A DNA stretch of 64,000 nt from Hippophae tibetana (lineage: Eukaryota > Streptophyta > Magnoliopsida > Rosales > Elaeagnaceae). Of the stretch, positions 59,401 through 64,000 are shown one piece after another. Positions within the stretch are counted from its first letter, which is position 1. The number at the start of each line of letters is the position of its first letter. Both the position numbers and the translations under genes were made by a program. The stretch is from the NCBI GenBank assembly GCA_037013495.1, contig CM072805.1, forward strand, positions 39,799,169 to 39,863,168, given 5' to 3'. The notes beneath the pieces are model-generated. The model saw only the letters and a list, made by a program, of their open reading frames with translations. It did not search any database and was not told the DNA's origin.

Positions 59401-59730
59401 GGGAAAATGAAGGCATTGATCCATGAAAAAGAGAATCATATTCAAAGCTTAAAGAAAGAAAAAGAAAAGTTGGAGAATAAATATTCTTTAGTAAAGCCTG
59501 ATAAAGAAGAAGCAAAGAAAACCAACAGTATCCATGCCACTGATCAGGGTAACTTTTCCAACTTGCTGACTGAAGTGGCATCACTAAAAGAGAAGAATAG
59601 ATGTATGGAAAAGGAACTCAAAGAAATGCAAGGAAGATATTCAGAGATAAGTCTACGTTTTGCAGAGGTAGAAGGTGAAAGACAGCAGCTTGTAATGACC
59701 GTGCGCAATCTCAGGAATGGTAAGAACTAG
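56472..59730 (+). CDS. NT-C2 domain coiled-coil protein ('myosin heavy chain-related', At5g52280 type)
   Basis: Six exons give 781 residues in phase: 56472-56540, 56932-57132, 57245-57367, 57562-57599, 57705-57804 and 57916-59730. Residues 1-131 form an NT-C2 (EEIG1/EHBP1 N-terminal) lipid-binding domain: MFKSWSKKNKIKAVFRLQF, KKPVLMISLVPEDVGKPTV, GLKKSGYLGEASIDFADFA and LKFANSGAVLH. A Ser/Asn-rich linker (about 178-255) is followed by an almost continuous coiled coil to the end, with heptad-rich Glu/Lys/Leu. It is not a myosin motor. Related plant proteins probably tether or scaffold membranes; the exact role is unknown. It is shorter than the long (over 900-residue) relatives. Exon 4 starts at ATAACTATTCAGAGG, chosen for phase. 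Confidence 0.88.
56662..56834. mobile_element. Tourist-like MITE in intron 1 of the NT-C2 gene
   Basis: The terminal inverted repeats GGGTCTGTTTG and CAAACAGACCC are exact. The flanks are TTA (56659-56661) and TTA (56835-56837), the target duplication of PIF/Harbinger elements. The element is 173 bp with no coding capacity and lies wholly within the intron. Confidence 0.88.
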
Positions 59731-60905
59731 GTGTTTGAGGCAATGAAAAAGAATGCATGGTGAAACGGTGGGCTGGGCTGGGCCGAGCTCTGGAGTGGTA
59801 GTTCAGATGTGATTATTAGTTCTGAGCCCGTTTTGAAGATCAAACGACTATCATGTAATGCATCCATCACATCATTGATCATTTCACAAATCACAAATTC
59901 AGTAGTTGCTGGGAAATTTAACCATACTTATGCTGAATCCAGGATTTACAGGATATTCGACCTTGTCAACAATGTATTATTTTCATTACTGATCAACTAT
60001 ATTTGTAATCTTGTCCCTTTTCATTCACAACACTTGGATAAAAGATATAGTAATTAAGAATTATTGTTTCAGATTTCTAGGAACATAAAAAGGAAACGCA
60101 AGATTAATCTAACTTTTCAAACTTTAAAATATTATGATTGTTGAAACATTGTAAAAATATTATTATTTCAGTTAATTGTTCCAATAGCTCAAGACAATAC
60201 TTGTGGGTCCGGTATTAGAAAATGCATTAAGAGTGCCCACATGAGGCCATAAGCTTCATATAGATGAAAGGAAACCTACACAAAGTGCACGATATTTTTG
60301 GCGGTATATAACACTAGTAGAGCAGAATAGACATGCGAGTGTAAAAGTGCACAATCGAAGGTTGGAACTCACCAGTAAGAGTAAGTTGCATCAAGAAATA
60401 CTGAACAGAGAGAGAGAGAGAAAAAAAAGCATATTGCAAAGAGAATCTGAAATAGTATGTTGGAACCTGCAAATAATTACATCATATGCTCTTATCATAC
60501 AGATGGGGGTTGCATCAGAACTGAACACTGATAACAAATTCTCTGCAACTAAACTGAAAACTATATTGTCCGGGAAAAATTGAGAAAGAATTACTGCTAA
60601 TGGATATAGTTCCGTTGTTGGCATACACATACACATGCACATGTCATGTAGAATACAGAATTTCAGAACCAATCTGCAGCTTCTGCATTATTAAACTAAA
60701 TATACACTATATTTACTAACAGTTTCTCCCCATTCACATTTACTCTAAATTTTTTTTGCTAGGACCATGGGCTCCTTGGCTCCAGACCAGTTTAGTTTGG
60801 CTTCCACCATTTTTTGTTGTAAAAGATAGTGTCTGCAGTTGATGGATCATAAAACATTATTAGGACACAATAAAATCATTAACAGACCATTGATTTAAGT
60901 GGCAA
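59731..60905. other. intergenic between convergent genes
   Basis: It holds the 3' flanks of the NT-C2 gene (+) and SHOC1 (-), which face each other. No gene seen; the small open frames at 59809 and 60347 lack family features. Confidence 0.5.
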
Positions 60906-63900
60906 TCAAAGACGAACAAATTTATCATTGTTGCCAAGAATCTTCATCACCTGTTTTGCTATCTTATCAGCAGGTGTCTGTATAGAATGAATAGAGGCAT
61001 ACGCTCTTTCATTCTTGAACGAAGTAGATGACTGTATAGATTGCTTCTGCCTTTTCAGTTCTGGTGCCTTCCTTGGAGTGCTGCCTCCTTGATACTTGAA
61101 AAATTCAAGAATAGAGGGACTCCTTCGCTTGGTAACCTTCGATACATAGCCTGAATACCTAAAACAAGGGGTAGATGTGTCAGGTGGAAGGGATTTCTGA
61201 CGCAATCGGCTTTTTTCCCTTATTCTGTTTAGAAACTCCATTGTCCATGGGCTATTTTGTTGTGAAGTGGCCGAACGAAGAGCATTTGAGAGTGGTGTTC
61301 CTCCAGAATGTAAGTGTTTTTCACCCTGCAAAGCCTGAGATATTCCAGCAGATCTCTCTTTGAAACTCTTCCCCACGAGCTTGTTATGGGATTCAAAATG
61401 TACATAATTGTTTCCAAAATCTACCTCTAAAGAGTCTATGCCTTTTTCTATTGAACTTTTCTTCTGATTTTCTACAGAGTCCCACACATCTGAACCTGAG
61501 TAAAATTCAACGTTTTTAAGAAAAGTAGGTTTAGTGCTTTTGTCAAATGACAATCTTCTTGCAATTTTGGACCTTCCTACTGAATCTGTTTCCTTCTCCA
61601 AAATCAAAGAAGATGTCATGGGCTCTATATTAGGTATGTCATATCGTACTACAGGACTACCAGTCAGGTCAATAACTTCGCCTTTTTGGTCTTCATGTAG
61701 AATGTCTGAAATATTGAAATCATGCATCTCAAAATTATTCATCTTATCCATATCTGGTACATGCCTTGGACTTGAAAGTTTTTCATTGAAAGATGGGCTA
61801 GAGTTTTTTCTCTCATTATTGAATCTTTTAGATAACTTGGACATCTGAAAATCATATGGCTTTGATGCAACATGAGAACTCCCTGCCCCAAGCGAACCCT
61901 TTTCTTGACCAAGCATATATTTTTCAGATATCTCAAGATCATTAGACATCCATGAATCATTAGGCTTGGGCACTACAAAAGGAACTGAAATGCCTTCATT
62001 GAAAGAGTATAATCGATCAAAATGAAATAAATCATCTCTTTGCATGTCAAGTTTGTTAGAGCTACTATTGTGTTTTCGTTTTTTCCCGTCAGAGACGAAA
62101 TTTAAATTGAATCTTCCAGAGTCATGACCAGAAGAGACTGAAGATGAGCAATCTGTCATTATCGACTTTGAATCCTCTCGCTCTCCATATTTGCATGAAG
62201 CACTAAATAGAGCAATACTTTCATCAGGAACGTGATACTTTTTTATTGCACGAATCCTGCATTCATGTGACCATTCTAGAAACTCAATAAGCACTCCTCC
62301 TGAAGACAATATTGCATGAGCTGTCAAAGGATTAATTGAAGGAAATTTGGTAAGGAATGACTCCGCAAGAGATTCAGACTCGGGCATTTTTGGATATGTC
62401 CCCCGAGTGACATCTGCTGCATTTCCAATGCAACTTAATATAATTTCATCCGTCAACTCAGATGAATAGGAACAAAATAGCTGCATATCAATTCCCAAGG
62501 TCGCTGCCACAGCATAGAGTCCATCAGAGGATTCCATTACTGTAGAAAGGAAGTTGTTTTCTCCCTCAAAAACCTGCAGAAATTTCGATGCAAAGACCAT
62601 AGCCCAAACACATTAGTTAATGGAGAAATCACAAATAGAAGCCAAGTATTATACGAAAGTAGTTTATACTGGATCAAACAAGTGTTTTACTTAAATAAGA
62701 ATTGTCTAATTCAGTATACATGCACATTCATTTAGCAAAATATACTATTACTGGGGATAATTCAGTATACATGCACATTCATTTAGCAAAATATACTATT
62801 ACTGGGGATTTCATGTATGTTTGTAGAAAACTTGCTTGCAAACATGTAGAGTAATATCCTATATTATAATTCATTGAACTAGTATCTCAACGAGAGAATG
62901 AGCTAAATTATGAGGGGTGAAGAAGCCAAGAGCCTAGTTCTGATACAAACTTAGAAATCTAGGCCTAACTCTTAACCCAAAAACCAGTTTGTGAGTTACC
63001 CAGACTTATAAACAACATTGTTGTCTTACTCTTGGCAAATGTAGGACTTAACAAAAAGGTTGATCATGAAGTGCACATCAGTCACGGAAAACCTCTTTCT
63101 TTAGACATGCTTAGTAAAGTTGGTTATTTTCCTTGTAAATGTTTTTATTTTTTTTTATTTTTTTCATTAAACTGGATTATGTGTAGCATAAATGACCTGA
63201 GAACGGAATTTACCAGAATGCAGCCACTGAAAGTAAAACTCAGTTGAGTCAAAACATTTGTTGCAATGTCCTCAATACACAAAGGTAAGCAGGAAGAAGC
63301 TTCATCTACAGAAGTTGCTTTTGTCCCAATGTTTTTGCAATCGTACCAAACTAAACAAGTAGAAGAACTGATTATAATATCCACTGGTAAATCTGAATCG
63401 CGTTCCACAACTTGTGTGCCTTCTTTCTCCATAGCAAGAATTTTTTGGTAGGTACTTCTTCTCGATACAATCATTTCTTTATCAATATTTTGGGTATTAA
63501 CAATTATTACTCTTTCAGGTATGGACTCGACACTCCGCTGCACATTCTGAGATTCCTTGCTATATGGCATGCTACGAGCTGCTTCTTCATTTGCAACCTC
63601 ATCATGTATCTTATCACCCTTGTTCCTGAGGAACTTGTCAATATTTACATCCAAGGGTAAAAGTTTACAATATTCTCCACCCTTGGTAACAGCTGAAAAT
63701 GGCTCACCATAAGTAACTTTGGGAAATTTAGCATCAATTTTAACTACCTCATCACTGTACTCTTTAGTGGTGGCTTTCTGAGGATTTAAGAGGAAGTCTA
63801 GATCATTGAACTGTGACATAGACTTGAATAACATCGAAGCTCTCTCAGCACCCCGCTTAGGTAAACTTTCACCATTCCCTGATTGTGGAAAATCATCACC

Positions 63901-64000
63901 AGATAATTTTCCTGAACCCACTCCAGTCATCATACCAGGAAACATGGATTCATCTGCAAGCAACTCCTTTGTGTCCACATTGTTGTCCATATCAAGCCTA
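60906..64000 (-). CDS. SHOC1: SHOC1 (SHORTAGE IN CHIASMATA 1/ZIP2-like), meiotic crossover protein, C-terminal part
   Basis: SHOC1 is an XPF-nuclease-like ZMM protein that pairs with PTD and is needed for class I crossovers in meiosis. Two exons are visible: 63214 to the window edge (262 residues, open to the last base) and 60906-62573 (555 residues). They are joined by a GTAAAT donor and TCTGCAG acceptor to give SGCILVFEGE. The XPF-like part has ERVIIVNTQN, MIVSRRSTYQKILAMEKEG, VVERDSDLPVDIIIS, LTDEIILSCIG and FPSINPLTAHAILSSGG (helix-hairpin-helix). A long low-complexity tail follows, with EVIDLTGSPV, GTPLSNALRS, SPWTMEFLNRIREKSR and a KFVRL end. N-terminal exons are to the right of the window. 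It converges with the NT-C2 gene; from memory these two are neighbours in Arabidopsis as well. Confidence 0.94.
62708..62809 (+). repeat. exact 51-bp tandem duplication in the SHOC1 intron
   Basis: Two adjacent copies (62708-62758 and 62759-62809) start AATTCAGTATACATGCACA and end CTGGGGAT, with no differences. They lie in the intron between the two visible SHOC1 exons. Confidence 0.95.

Noticed and set aside
60347..60583. Open frame of 78 residues between the convergent genes
   Set aside because: It is short and low in complexity around a GA repeat, with no motif or splice evidence. It is probably 3' flanking sequence.

Overview
This window is nuclear DNA from a flowering plant, most likely a eudicot and probably a rosid. 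The evidence is GT-AG introns, nuclear genes for chloroplast proteins with transit peptides, plant-specific families (remorin, HD-Zip IV, COR27-like), Ty1/copia elements, MITEs and very AT-rich intergenic DNA. I cannot name the species. All exon boundaries were worked out by hand from splice signals, reading phase and remembered family sequences.

Layout. 0-1 kb: the 3' end of a copia element (RNase H tail, polypurine tract, complete 3' LTR). 1.6-2.7 kb (-): PSAH, photosystem I subunit VI, three exons. 4.4-4.9 kb (+): plastid ribosomal protein S17. 6.1-7.1 kb (-): a decayed 3' end of an HD-Zip IV gene with a frameshift. 10.0-11.3 kb (-): an intron-less multi-span membrane protein of TMEM161 type. 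14.6-20.3 kb (-): a nearly intact young copia element, LTRs 224 bp and 3 differences apart, flanked by an exact 174-bp duplication of the target instead of the usual 5 bp. 24.2-25.1 kb (-): a compact COR27-like clock/cold gene, with five perfect evening elements in 200 bp about 1.2 kb upstream. 30.6-34.4 kb: a wrecked, partly inverted copia element that may lie in a 5'-UTR intron of the next gene. 35.4-37.3 kb (+): ARFRP1-type small GTPase. 39.6-41.1 kb (+): F-box/LRR protein (At3g48880 type), whose 5' region is duplicated at 42.8-43.3 kb. 43.7-45.9 kb (+): CFIm25, mRNA 3'-end processing. 46.9-49.1 kb (-): remorin with a CACTA-like hairpin MITE beside its 3' end. 49.2-56.4 kb: gene-empty, with a telomere-like repeat tract. 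56.5-59.7 kb (+): NT-C2/coiled-coil 'myosin heavy chain-related' protein. 60.9-64.0 kb (-): SHOC1 meiotic crossover protein, running off the right edge.

The genes are unrelated housekeeping, photosynthesis, signalling and meiosis genes and form no operon-like unit. From memory, HD-Zip IV, ARFRP1, NT-C2 coiled-coil and SHOC1 also lie in this order on Arabidopsis chromosome 5 (HDG7, GB1/ARLB1, At5g52280, SHOC1 = At5g52290). That would make the window a diluted syntenic block into which other genes and transposons were inserted. The observations most worth a second look are the 174-bp flanking duplication with microhomology at both junctions, and the evening-element cluster serving a shortened COR27-like gene.
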